This document shows, piece by piece, positions 17,758 through 25,821 of a stretch of 64,000 bases of DNA. The stretch is from Salinarimonas sp046292825 (lineage in GTDB: Bacteria > Pseudomonadota > Alphaproteobacteria > Rhizobiales > Beijerinckiaceae): assembly GCF_046292825.1 (NCBI RefSeq), contig NZ_JBKBQG010000012.1:36252-100251 (forward strand), read 5' to 3'. The position numbers and the translations under genes were made by a program. Positions within the stretch are counted from its first letter, which is position 1, and the number at the start of each line of letters is the position of its first letter. The notes under the pieces are model-generated. The model ran no database searches and had not been told where the DNA came from. It saw nothing but the letters and a program-made list of their open reading frames with translations.

Positions 17758-17962
17758 CTCCTTCCCCTCAGGGGAAGGTGGCTCCGGACCCGAACAGGGT
17801 CCGGAGACGGATGGGGTCTTTCGACCCGAAGGGGCGAAGGGGCGTTGGGCGTCTCCTTACGTAAGGAGCTCTAGGACGACGCCCCTTCGCGCCTTCGGCG
17901 CGAATGACCCCATCCGACCCGTCGGCTGCGCCGCCGGGCCACCTTCCCCGGAGGGGAAGGAA
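17758..17962. repeat. Family-C long inverted repeat, overlapping the 3' end of dctP
   Basis: About 205 bases with terminal arms ctccttcccctcaggggaag / the complementary end at 17940-17962, nested arms acggatgggg / ccccatccg and gaaggggcg / cgccccttc, and a central tacgtaaggag. A near-identical copy lies at 48901-49105. Read on the minus strand it is open in the dctP frame, so it is translated as the C-terminus of that protein. Confidence 0.85.
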
Positions 17963-19018
17963 AGCGGCGGCGCATCGTCGTCTCGTTTCCGTACGCAGGA
18001 CCCGACGCGTGGCCCCCGTAGCCCGCCCACACAGGTTCTCCACCGCGTCGATCAGCGCTTGCGCGTCGGGGCTCGAGGCGAGGAAGGCGTCCATGACCGG
18101 AGGCTGCATCGCGGCCTCGAAGGCGGCGGCCTCCTCCTCGGATTGGATGTGGAGCTGCATGCCCACCGAGCGCAATTGCTCGATGGCCGCATCCGCCGTC
18201 TCCTCGGTGAGCGGGATCGCGGCGCGCTCGGCTTCCGCCGCGGCCTCGAGGATCGCATTGCGCGAGGCCTCGTCCAAGCCGTCGAACCAGGCCGGGTTCA
18301 CGTAGAGGTGGAAATACACCGTGAAGAACGGCGCCACCGTGCCGTATTGCTGCACCTCGTAGAAGCGGCGCGAATAAGCCGCCGAGACGTCGGTGAGGCC
18401 GGCGTCGATGACGCCCGTCTGCAGCGCCTGATAGACCTCCGAGCCCGGCATCGCGGCGGGCGCCGCGCCGACGGCGACGAGGCCCTCGTCGACGAGCCGG
18501 TTGAGCCCGCGGATCTTGACGCCCTCGAAATCGGAGAGCTCGACGAGCGGCCGGTTGCTCGAGGTGAAGATCGACTGGCGCGTCGTGTAAAACCACGCCA
18601 CGTTGCGCACGCCGCGCTGGAGGAGCTTGTCCTCGAGCATGGCGGCCGCCTCCGAGCCCGGAAACTTCTCGATCCGATCGAGATCGGTGAAGAAGTACGG
18701 GATCGTGACGACGTTCATCTCGGGGATGGTGTTGCCCCATTGGAAGTTGACCGAGATCGCGCCCTCGATGTCGCCGCGCGCCACAGCCGGATGGTGCTGC
18801 TCCGGGCTGAAGGCCTGGCTGGCGCCAAAGATCTGCACGTCGAGCGCGCCGTTCGAACGGGCCTCGACGTCCTCGGCGAAGCGCTCGAGCAGCTGGGAGA
18901 TGTGATGGCTCGGCGGCAGCTGATGGCTGATGCGGAAGGTCGTCTGGGCCTGGGCGGGCGCAGCGATCGCGAAGGCGAGCCCGAGCCCGAGCACGGGTGC
19001 CGTGAAACGTATGGTCAT
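17768..19018 (-). CDS. dctP: TRAP transporter substrate-binding protein with repeat-derived C-terminal tail
   Basis: The first ~330 residues are a standard DctP binding protein: signal peptide (cleavage after APAQA, about 25), TFRISHQLPPSHHISQLLE, GVKIRGLNR, GAAPAAMPGSEVYQALQTG and GVIDAGLTD. It binds the substrate, probably a carboxylate, in the periplasm. From about residue 348 the frame reads through the family-C repeat, adding about 70 Arg/Gly/Pro-rich residues (FLPLRGRWPGGAADGSDG onwards) unlike any DctP. Family members normally end near 325-340. It lies 51 bases downstream of the PEP-mutase-family gene in the same operon. The tail may be tolerated or trimmed. Confidence 0.85.
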   Translation of the reverse strand: MTIRFTAPVLGLGLAFAIAAPAQAQTTFRISHQLPPSHHISQLLERFAEDVEARSNGALDVQIFGASQAFSPEQHHPAVARGDIEGAISVNFQWGNTIPEMNVVTIPYFFTDLDRIEKFPGSEAAAMLEDKLLQRGVRNVAWFYTTRQSIFTSSNRPLVELSDFEGVKIRGLNRLVDEGLVAVGAAPAAMPGSEVYQALQTGVIDAGLTDVSAAYSRRFYEVQQYGTVAPFFTVYFHLYVNPAWFDGLDEASRNAILEAAAEAERAAIPLTEETADAAIEQLRSVGMQLHIQSEEEAAAFEAAMQPPVMDAFLASSPDAQALIDAVENLCGRATGATRRVLRTETRRRCAAAFLPLRGRWPGGAADGSDGVIRAEGAKGRRPRAPYVRRRPTPLRPFGSKDPIRLRTLFGSGATFP

Positions 19019-19069
19019 TCTGTTTCCTCTCCTATCGTCCGGCCGCTTGGCGCGGCCCTCTTCGAACCC

Positions 19070-19963
19070 TCAGCCTCTCCCGCGCAACGTCTCGCGGGCG
19101 AAATCGAGGTCGGCCTGCTCGGCTTCGCGCAGGGCCGGCAGCCCGACGAGCGCGTTGAAGCGCTCGAAATCGTACAGCTCGTGCGCGACCGCGTCGGTGC
19201 TGCCGGTCTCGCGCAAGGTGCGCATCAGCCGCTCGACCGCGCCCGCGATCGCGTAGCTCGTGGCGACCGGATGCGTGACGACGGCGAAGCCCACGGCCTC
19301 GAGCTCGGCCGCCGTCATCACCGGCGTGAGCCCGCCCTGGATCATGTTGGCGAGCTGCGGCGCGTCGATCTCCCGGCAGATGCGCGCCATGTCGGCGAGG
19401 CTGCGCGGGGCCTCGACGAAGATCAGGTCGGCGCCCACCTCCCGGTAGAGACGCGCCCGCTCGATCGCCGCGTCGATCCCCTCGACCGCGAGCGCGTCGG
19501 TGCGGGCCATGATCACGAGATCGCCGTCGATGCGCGCGTCGAGCGCGGCCTTGAGCTTGGCGACCATGTCCTCCACCGGCACCACCGCTTTCCCCGCCAT
19601 GTGCCCGCAGCGCTTGGGAAAGACCTGGTCCTCGATGAACAGACCCGCGACCCCGGCCCGCTCGTAGGCGCGCACCGTCCGGCGCACGTTCGTCACGTTG
19701 CCGAAACCTGTGTCGCCGTCGGCGAAGAGCGGCAGATCGACCGCGTCGCAGAGGCGCGCGTAATGATCGGCCATCTCCATGAGCCCGAGCTGAGAGGTGT
19801 CCGGCGCGCCGAGCAGCGTCGCCGTCGTCGCGTAGCCGCCGCAGGTGATCGCCGAGAAACCCGCCGCCGCGGCGATCTTGGCGGTGAGCGCGTCCTGGAC
19901 GCCGGGCAGAACCAGGATCTCCGGCGCCTCGACGAGGCGGCGGAAACGTGTCGTCCGGCGCAT
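19070..19963 (-). CDS. Isocitrate lyase / PEP mutase superfamily enzyme
   Basis: 297 residues, a TIM-barrel C-C lyase. FADGDTGFGN carries the metal-binding Asp residues, and EDQVFPKRCGH holds the flexible-loop Cys, with KRCGH close to the KKCGH of methylisocitrate and 2,3-dimethylmalate lyases. MARTDAL and FVEAPRS complete the active site. It probably cleaves a 2-hydroxy- or 2-methyl-dicarboxylate. GAAGGGAAG precedes the ATG. As first gene of an operon with a TRAP importer, it probably acts on the imported substrate. Exact specificity (methylisocitrate, dimethylmalate, oxaloacetate and so on) cannot be read off. Confidence 0.85.
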   Translation of the reverse strand: MRRTTRFRRLVEAPEILVLPGVQDALTAKIAAAAGFSAITCGGYATTATLLGAPDTSQLGLMEMADHYARLCDAVDLPLFADGDTGFGNVTNVRRTVRAYERAGVAGLFIEDQVFPKRCGHMAGKAVVPVEDMVAKLKAALDARIDGDLVIMARTDALAVEGIDAAIERARLYREVGADLIFVEAPRSLADMARICREIDAPQLANMIQGGLTPVMTAAELEAVGFAVVTHPVATSYAIAGAVERLMRTLRETGSTDAVAHELYDFERFNALVGLPALREAEQADLDFARETLRGRG

Positions 19964-20120
19964 GGCGTATCTTCCCTTCGGTTTCGTTTCGTCGTTTTCC
20001 GGAACTCTAGAGGCGCGGCGGGAGCCCGGCAAGCGACCGGCGAGGGCCCTATCCTCGGTCGAACAAGGCTTTCGCATTTTCCCACCGCCGTGGACGCGCG
20101 CATCCGCCCCCTCCGACGAC

Positions 20121-20135
20121 GGTTTCGACGAAACC
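20121..20135. promoter_or_regulatory. Inverted repeat upstream of catalase gene
   Basis: GGTTTC-GAC-GAAACC, a perfect 6-base inverted repeat 54 bases before the catalase ATG, in the divergent region shared with the lyase gene. It may be an operator; the binding protein is unknown. Confidence 0.3.
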
Positions 20136-20189
20136 ACGTGCGTCATCCGTTGTTAGCCGAGGGTCGAGCGATGCGCGAGGAGCTGCCCC

Positions 20190-21710
20190 ATGGCCGAGAA
20201 GACGAACAAGTCCAAGAAGACGACGACGGGCAAGGAGATCGGCCTCACGACCCGCCAGGGGCACCCCGTCTTCGACAACCAGAACACGCGCAGCGTCGGC
20301 GAGCGCGGGCCGCTCGTGCTCGAGGACTACCAGTTCCTCGAGAAGATCACCCATTTCGACCGCGAGCGCATCCCCGAGCGGGTGGTGCATGCGCGCGGCG
20401 CCGGCGCGCACGGCTATTTCGAGCCGACGGGCATGGCCGGCGACCATCCGATCGCGGACTTCACCCGGGCGAAGGTCTTTCGGAAGGGCACGCGCACGCC
20501 GGTCTTCATCCGCTTCTCGACGGTGGTCCACGGCGGCCACAGCCCCGAGACGCTGCGCGATCCGCGCGGCTTCGCGATCAAGTTCTATACGGAAGACGGC
20601 AATTGGGATCTGGTCGGCAACAATCTGAAGGTGTTCTTCATCCGCGATCCGATCAAGTTCCCGGACATGGTGCACGCCTTCAAGCCGGACCCGGTCCACA
20701 ACCGTCAGGACATGAACCGCTTCTTCGACTTCTGCAGCCTGACCCCTGAATCGACGCACATGGTCACCTGGCTGTTCTCGCCCTGGGGCATTCCCGCCAA
20801 TTACCGGCAGATGCAGGGTTCGGGGGTGAACACCTACAAACTCGTCGACGAGGCGGGGAAGAGCGTCCTCGTCAAGTTCCACTTCCAGCCCAAGCTCGGC
20901 GTGCGCAACCTGACGCAAGCGGAGGCGGACGCGATCCAGGCGAAGGACTTCAACCGCGCCACCGGCGACCTCTACGACGCGATCGCGCGCGGGGACTTCC
21001 CCGAATGGGAGATGGCGATCCAGGTGATGGACGATCACGAGCACCCCGAGCTCGATTGGGATCCCCTCGACGCGACGAAGCTGTGGCCGGAGGACCGTTT
21101 CCCGCTCCTTCCCGTCGGCCGCGTCGTTCTCGATCGCAATCCGACCGACTATTTCAACGAGGTCGAGCAGGCCGCCTTCGGCACCGGCGTGCTCGTCGAC
21201 GGGATCGACTTCTCCGACGACAAGCTCCTGCAGGGCCGCACCTTCGCGTATTCGGACACGCAGCGCTACCGCGTCGGACCGAACTACCTGCAACTGCCGA
21301 TCAACGCCCCGCGCTGCCCCTTCGCGACGAACCAGCGCGGCGGACAGATGAGCTACCACGTCGACGGCGCCGACCAGGGCGCGAACCCGCACGTGAATTA
21401 CGAGCCGTCCAGCCTCGACGGCCTGTCCGAGCAGCGCCGCGCCGGCCCGCCGCCGCGCCCGCATGTCGCGGGCGAAGTCGGGCGCCAGCGGATCTCGCGC
21501 CCCTGCGATTTCGAGCAGGCGGGCGAACGCTGGCGCGCCTTCTCCGATGCGGAGCGCGAGGAGCTCGTCGCCAATCTCGTCGGCGCCCTCGCGACCTGCG
21601 ACGCGCAGGTCCGCGACCGCATGGTGGAGAATTTCACGAAAGCCGACCCGCGATACGGGGCGCGCGTGAGGGAGGGGCTGGCGGAGGCGACGCGCCAAGC
21701 CGCGCAGTAG
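20190..21710 (+). CDS. katA: Monofunctional haem catalase
   Basis: 506 residues, a small-subunit haem catalase that dismutates hydrogen peroxide in the cytoplasm. The catalytic His is in RVVHARGAGAHGYFE (about 68), Asn in EDGNWDLVGNN (about 142), and the haem-ligating Tyr in RTFAYSDTQRYRVG (about 352). The Lys-rich N-terminus (MAEKTNKSKKTTTGKE) is usual for clade-3 enzymes. AGGAG precedes the ATG. It is monocistronic and divergent from the lyase/TRAP operon. The letter in the gene symbol is by convention, not proven orthology. Confidence 0.95.
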   Translation: MAEKTNKSKKTTTGKEIGLTTRQGHPVFDNQNTRSVGERGPLVLEDYQFLEKITHFDRERIPERVVHARGAGAHGYFEPTGMAGDHPIADFTRAKVFRKGTRTPVFIRFSTVVHGGHSPETLRDPRGFAIKFYTEDGNWDLVGNNLKVFFIRDPIKFPDMVHAFKPDPVHNRQDMNRFFDFCSLTPESTHMVTWLFSPWGIPANYRQMQGSGVNTYKLVDEAGKSVLVKFHFQPKLGVRNLTQAEADAIQAKDFNRATGDLYDAIARGDFPEWEMAIQVMDDHEHPELDWDPLDATKLWPEDRFPLLPVGRVVLDRNPTDYFNEVEQAAFGTGVLVDGIDFSDDKLLQGRTFAYSDTQRYRVGPNYLQLPINAPRCPFATNQRGGQMSYHVDGADQGANPHVNYEPSSLDGLSEQRRAGPPPRPHVAGEVGRQRISRPCDFEQAGERWRAFSDAEREELVANLVGALATCDAQVRDRMVENFTKADPRYGARVREGLAEATRQAAQ

Positions 21711-21949
21711 AGCCGCGCAGTGGAGCCGCGCCGTCGGGCCGCGCAGACGACCGCCGTGCGTCGGCAGCGCGCGGCGGGCGTCTTTCATTTCCCCGGCTCA
21801 GGAGATGGAACCCGGAGCCGCGCCATCGGTTGTCCAGCGCTGTTATCGCGCACGAAGTTCGCTTGCATTCCGGGACACGGCTCGGGAAACGCCCCGTCAG
21901 CCGCTCGAACCATCTCGTCGAGACCGACTCGGCGGCCAGGAGGAGAGAC

Positions 21950-22225
21950 ATGACGCGCGAGACCGCCCCGAGCGTCGCGCCCACGGCACCCGAGCCGCTC
22001 GACCGGCTCACGCTCGCCCGGATCGGGAACGCGCTCGAGGCCCGCCTCGCGCGCCCCGACGTCGCGAGCCTGCCGGGCGATCTCGTCGCGCTCGCGCTGC
22101 GGGCCGGCGGCGCCATCGAGGCCGCGACGAAGGGCCATTCCCGCGGGGAGAACGGGCGACCGTCCCGCGCGAATGGCGAGGCGCCGCGCGCGGCCGCCGA
22201 CATGACCCGATCGCCCGCATCCTGA
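21950..22225 (+). CDS. Small hypothetical protein
   Basis: A 91-residue reading frame starts 5 bases after a strong AGGAGAG. The first 60 residues could form amphipathic helices (LTLARIGNALEARLARP, LPGDLVALALRAGGAIEAA); the tail is Arg/Pro-rich and low-complexity. No recognised domain and no acyl-carrier-protein DSL motif. It lies between the catalase and the serine-palmitoyltransferase-like gene on the same strand. The good ribosome site is the main support; in such high-GC DNA a chance frame remains possible. Confidence 0.45.
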   Translation: MTRETAPSVAPTAPEPLDRLTLARIGNALEARLARPDVASLPGDLVALALRAGGAIEAATKGHSRGENGRPSRANGEAPRAAADMTRSPAS

Positions 22226-22353
22226 GCGGGCTTTCGGAGGCCGTCGTCGGTCCCCCGCAGGACGACGCTCAGCTTGGGAACAAACCGAAGGCGCCGGGCT
22301 TTGTTTCATCGACGAGACCGCTCGAACTCGGCAGGGGGGCCCGGCGGACCGCG

Positions 22354-23568
22354 ATGAAACCCATCCTCGACCACAGCCTCGAAGCCTATGCGCGCCAGCG
22401 CGCGCGTCTCGCCGGTAGCGCGCTCGTCGCCGACGGGCACCCCTATTTCAAGTCCGTGCACGAGCTGCGCGAGGAGCGTCGGGCGCGCGGGGCGGACCTC
22501 GTCGGCTTCGCCAATTACGATTATCTCGGCCTCGGCCACGATCCGCGCATCCTGGAGGCGGCCTGCCGGGCCGCCGCCGATTACGGGATCGGCGCGGGCG
22601 CCTCGCGCCTCGTGGGCGGCGAGTGCGCGCTGCACGCGCGCATGGAGGCCGCGATCTCCGCCTTCGTCGGCATGGAGGACACGGTCGGGCTCGTCTCGGG
22701 CTACATGACCAACATGTCGCTGATCGGGCACCTGCTCACGAGCAACGACCTGATCGTCGCCGACGAATTGTCCCACAACTCGATCATCGCCGGCACCGAG
22801 CTCTCGCGCGCGCAGGTCGTCCACTTCGCCCACAACGACCTCGACGATCTCGACCGCGTCCTCGCCGAGCGCCGCCCTCACCACCGGCGGGTGCTGATCG
22901 TGATCGAGGGGCTCTACAGCATGGACGGGGACATCCCCGATCTGCCCGGCATCCTCGCGCTGAAAAGCCGGCACGACGCCTGGCTCCTCGTCGACGAGGC
23001 GCATTCGATCGGCGTTCTCGGCGCCCGCGGGCGCGGTCTCGCCGAGCATTGGGGCGTCGACCCAAACGAGATCGACCTCGTCGTGGGAACCTTGTCCAAG
23101 TCCTTCGTCAGCGCCGGCGGCTTCGTCTGCGCGCGCCGCTCGGTCTGCGACTGGTTGCGCTTCACGCTGCCGGGCTTCGTCTACAGCGTCGGGCTGCCGC
23201 CGATGATCGCGGCGTCCGTGATCGAGGCGGTCGCGATCCTCGAGGCGGAGCCGTGGCGGCTCGAGCGGCTGCGGGAGAACGGGCGCGCCTTCCTCCACGG
23301 CGCCCGCGCGCGGGGGCTCGACGTCGGCCTCGCCCAGGGGATCGCGGTGGTGCCGATCCTGTTCGAGGACCCGCGCGCCTGCATGGCAGCCTCGATGCGG
23401 CTGCAGGAGCAGGGCTATTACGCGCCGCCGATCGTGCAGGTGGCGGTGTCGCGCGCGGCCCCGCGCATCCGCTGCTTCGTCTGCGCGAGCCACACGAGCG
23501 GCCAGATCGAGGGCTGCCTCGACGCGCTCGTCGAGGCGCGCGCGGGCATCGCCCCGACGCCCGCGTGA
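22354..23568 (+). CDS. Alpha-oxoamine synthase, serine palmitoyltransferase-like
   Basis: 404 residues of the PLP-dependent alpha-oxoamine synthase family (BioF, Kbl, HemA, Spt). Visible motifs are NYDYLGLGHDPR (about 58), VADELSHNSIIAG, VDEAHSIGVLGARGRG and the PLP-lysine loop GTLSKSFVSAGG. That lysine loop resembles serine palmitoyltransferases (GTFSKS-type) rather than BioF (GTFGKA) or Kbl (GTLGKA). The reaction would condense serine with an acyl thioester to 3-ketosphinganine. A ceramide-synthase-like GNAT gene follows after 7 bases, which supports a sphingolipid role. The first ATG of the family-like region was used as start. BioF is less likely because no other biotin gene is near. Confidence 0.75.
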   Translation: MKPILDHSLEAYARQRARLAGSALVADGHPYFKSVHELREERRARGADLVGFANYDYLGLGHDPRILEAACRAAADYGIGAGASRLVGGECALHARMEAAISAFVGMEDTVGLVSGYMTNMSLIGHLLTSNDLIVADELSHNSIIAGTELSRAQVVHFAHNDLDDLDRVLAERRPHHRRVLIVIEGLYSMDGDIPDLPGILALKSRHDAWLLVDEAHSIGVLGARGRGLAEHWGVDPNEIDLVVGTLSKSFVSAGGFVCARRSVCDWLRFTLPGFVYSVGLPPMIAASVIEAVAILEAEPWRLERLRENGRAFLHGARARGLDVGLAQGIAVVPILFEDPRACMAASMRLQEQGYYAPPIVQVAVSRAAPRIRCFVCASHTSGQIEGCLDALVEARAGIAPTPA

Positions 23569-23575
23569 GGGCGCC

Positions 23576-24754
23576 TTGACCGGGGTGACGATCGAGCCGG
23601 TGCGCACGCGAGGAGCGCTGCGCGCCTTCCTCGCGCTCCCCGCCCGCATCCATGCCGACGATCCCGCCTTCGTGCAGCTGCCGGCCGACGTCGAGCGCCG
23701 GCGGGTCTCGCCGCGCCACGCGCCCTTCTTCCGCCACGGCGAGGCGCAGCTCTTCCTCGCCTCGCGCGGCGGCACGCCCGTCGGGCGGATCTCGGCGCAG
23801 GTGAACCGGCGCCATCTCGAGCGCCATCGCGACGCGACGGGCCATTTCGGCTTCTTCGATTGCGAGGACGATCCGGACGCCGCCCGCGCGCTCCTGGGCG
23901 CCGCCGAGGCCTGGCTCGCAGAGCGCGGCCTTGCCCGCATGACGGGGCCGGTGAGCCTCTCCCTCAACGAGGAGGCGGGCTGCCTCGTCGAGGGGTTCGG
24001 CGAGCCCCCCGCCGTCGCCATGCCCCACCACCGGCCCTTCACCGGAGGGCTGATCGAGGCGGCGGGGCTCGAGAAGGCGGTCGACCTCCTCGCCTTCCGC
24101 GCGAGCGCCGTGCCGGAGGTCGCGCGCGTCGGGGCGCTCGGCGCGCGGGCGCAGCGGACGGACCGCGTGACGACGCGCCCGCTCGATCCGCGCCGCGCCC
24201 GCGCGGATTTCCACACGGCCTTCGCCATCGCCGCCGACGCGTGGGCGGACAATTGGGGCTTCGTTCCCTTCAGCGCCGCGGAGGTCGACGCGCTCGCGCG
24301 CGAGCTCTCGCCGATCATGCGCCCGGATTTCCTGCAATTCCTGCTGCTCGACGGGCGGGAGGTCGGCATGATGCTCGCGCTGCCGAACGTCAACGAGATC
24401 GTCGCGCGCCAGCGACCGAGCGGCATCGCGCTCCTCGACCTCCTGCGGACCTACCTCGCGCTGAAAATATCCGGCGCGCGCAGCTACCGGGTCCTGCTCA
24501 TGGGGATCGTGCGCGAGCATCAGCGCTCGCGCATCGGCGGCGCGCTGATGGCGGCGCTCTTCCGCACGCTGATCGCGCTGCACGACCGCTACCGACCCGA
24601 CTGGACCGAGATGTCCTGGATCCTCGAGACGAACAGGCCGATGGTCCGCATGGCGACGATGATCGCGGGCGAGCCGACGAAGCGGTATCGGATCTATTCG
24701 AAGCGGATCGGCGCGCGGGGCGACACGTCCACCGCGCTCCCGCGCCACACGTAG
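23576..24754 (+). CDS. GNAT-superfamily acyltransferase, bacterial ceramide synthase-like (YghO family)
   Basis: 392 residues with TTG start (a GTG 9 bases on is an alternative). The N-terminal half has HAPFFRHGEAQLFLA, PVGRISAQVNRRHLERH and LNEEAGCLVEGF, and the C-terminal half has the GNAT-like LMGIVREHQRSRIGGALM acyl-CoA loop. This matches the YghO/'dATP pyrophosphohydrolase'-misannotated family that includes the ceramide synthase reported in Caulobacter. It would N-acylate a sphingoid base. It is 7 bases from the Spt-like gene and certainly co-transcribed. Its last 61 bases overlap the convergent glycosyltransferase gene. Assignment to ceramide synthesis rests on family memory plus context. 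Confidence 0.65.
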   Translation: MTGVTIEPVRTRGALRAFLALPARIHADDPAFVQLPADVERRRVSPRHAPFFRHGEAQLFLASRGGTPVGRISAQVNRRHLERHRDATGHFGFFDCEDDPDAARALLGAAEAWLAERGLARMTGPVSLSLNEEAGCLVEGFGEPPAVAMPHHRPFTGGLIEAAGLEKAVDLLAFRASAVPEVARVGALGARAQRTDRVTTRPLDPRRARADFHTAFAIAADAWADNWGFVPFSAAEVDALARELSPIMRPDFLQFLLLDGREVGMMLALPNVNEIVARQRPSGIALLDLLRTYLALKISGARSYRVLLMGIVREHQRSRIGGALMAALFRTLIALHDRYRPDWTEMSWILETNRPMVRMATMIAGEPTKRYRIYSKRIGARGDTSTALPRHT

Positions 24755-25812
24755 CGCGAGCCGACGAGGCCTGCGATCCAGACCGCCGGCAGGACGAGGA
24801 GATCGCGGGCGAGGATCGCGAGCGGCGTGCGCCAGGTGACGGGCCAGCCGGCCGCCCGCGCGAACGCGATCTCGGCCGCCACCCAGAGGATCGCGAGCGC
24901 AGCCACCCATTCCGGCGGCAGGAGCGCCGCGGCGAGGAGGAGCGGGACGAGGACGCCCGAGAAGATCTCGAGCGCATAGGGCGCGGGAAAGGCCGCGCGC
25001 CGCAGCCGCGCCCAGCGCACCTGCCGGCTCCAGACCGCCGCGAGCGGGCGCGCGCCGACCAGATGGGGCGTCTCGACCGGCAGGATGCGCACGCGCAGGC
25101 CCAAGCGCGAGATCGCCTTCGTCGCCGCCGAATCCTCGGCGATCTCCGCTGCGAGAACCGGGAAGCCGCCGGCGCGGTCGATGTCGGAGCGGCGCAGCAT
25201 CAGCGTCTTGCCCTGGGCGAAGCCGAGCCCGAGCATGTCGGCGGCGTGGAGGAAGCGCGCCTGATGCGTGTTCAGGATCGCGCATTCGAGGTCGCCCGCG
25301 GCGCTGCGCGGGTCGGTGCCGATGGCGCAGGCGCTGACGAGCCCCGTCCCATCCGCGAAGCCCGCGAACAGGCGCTCGACGTAATCCGGCGGCAGCAGGA
25401 TGTTGCCGTCGGCGAGGATCACCACGTCGTTCGCGGCCGCCCGCCAGCCCTTCTCGATATTGTCGAGCTTCGGGTTTCGCGTGCGCCGCTCGCCGCCGAC
25501 GAGGAGGCGCGCGCGCGCGCCCGGATGCGCGGCGATCAGCGCCTCGACGAGGGGCACCGCCGGATCGGCGGGATCGGCGGCGCAGAAGAGGATCTCCACG
25601 TCGGTGGCGCTCAGCGCGAAGGTCGAGGCGAGGCACGCCTCGAGCCGGTGCTCGAGGCCGGAGACGGCGCGCACGATCGTCACCGGAGGGATGTCGCGCG
25701 CCCGCGCGGTCGCGCGGCGCGCCCGCCGCCAGCGGATCGCGACGGCGAGGCAGGTCGCGAGATGCAGCGCGAGGAGGGTCCCGAGGAGGAGCGTGGCGGC
25801 AAGGGCGAGCAT
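24694..25812 (-). CDS. GT21-type glycosyltransferase (ceramide glucosyltransferase / HpnI-like)
   Basis: 372 residues: N-terminal membrane helix (about 3-27), GT-A catalytic domain, and C-terminal hydrophobic helices (about 280-350). The GT21 signature is present: D2 in VILADGNILL, D3 in AEIAEDSAATKA, and the (Q/R)xxRW motif as SRQVRW. Family members transfer a sugar or sugar amine to a lipid head group (ceramide, or phosphatidylethanolamine for HpnI) at the inner membrane. Convergence with the Spt/ceramide-synthase-like pair, and the absence of hopanoid genes nearby, favours ceramide as acceptor; this is inference. The stop lies inside the neighbouring gene (tail-to-tail overlap, 61 bases). 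Confidence 0.75.
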   Translation of the reverse strand: MLALAATLLLGTLLALHLATCLAVAIRWRRARRATARARDIPPVTIVRAVSGLEHRLEACLASTFALSATDVEILFCAADPADPAVPLVEALIAAHPGARARLLVGGERRTRNPKLDNIEKGWRAAANDVVILADGNILLPPDYVERLFAGFADGTGLVSACAIGTDPRSAAGDLECAILNTHQARFLHAADMLGLGFAQGKTLMLRRSDIDRAGGFPVLAAEIAEDSAATKAISRLGLRVRILPVETPHLVGARPLAAVWSRQVRWARLRRAAFPAPYALEIFSGVLVPLLLAAALLPPEWVAALAILWVAAEIAFARAAGWPVTWRTPLAILARDLLVLPAVWIAGLVGSRYVWRGSAVDVSPRAPIRFE

Positions 25813-25821
25813 CGGCCCGCC

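Noticed and set aside
22354..23568. Biotin-pathway enzyme BioF
   Set aside because: The PLP-lysine loop and the neighbouring GNAT gene fit a serine-palmitoyltransferase-like enzyme better; no other biotin genes are nearby.
24694..25812. HpnI (hopanoid-cluster glycosyltransferase)
   Set aside because: It shares the GT21 signature, but no hopanoid genes are in the window and the convergent genes are sphingolipid-like. Kept as an alternative, not the main call.
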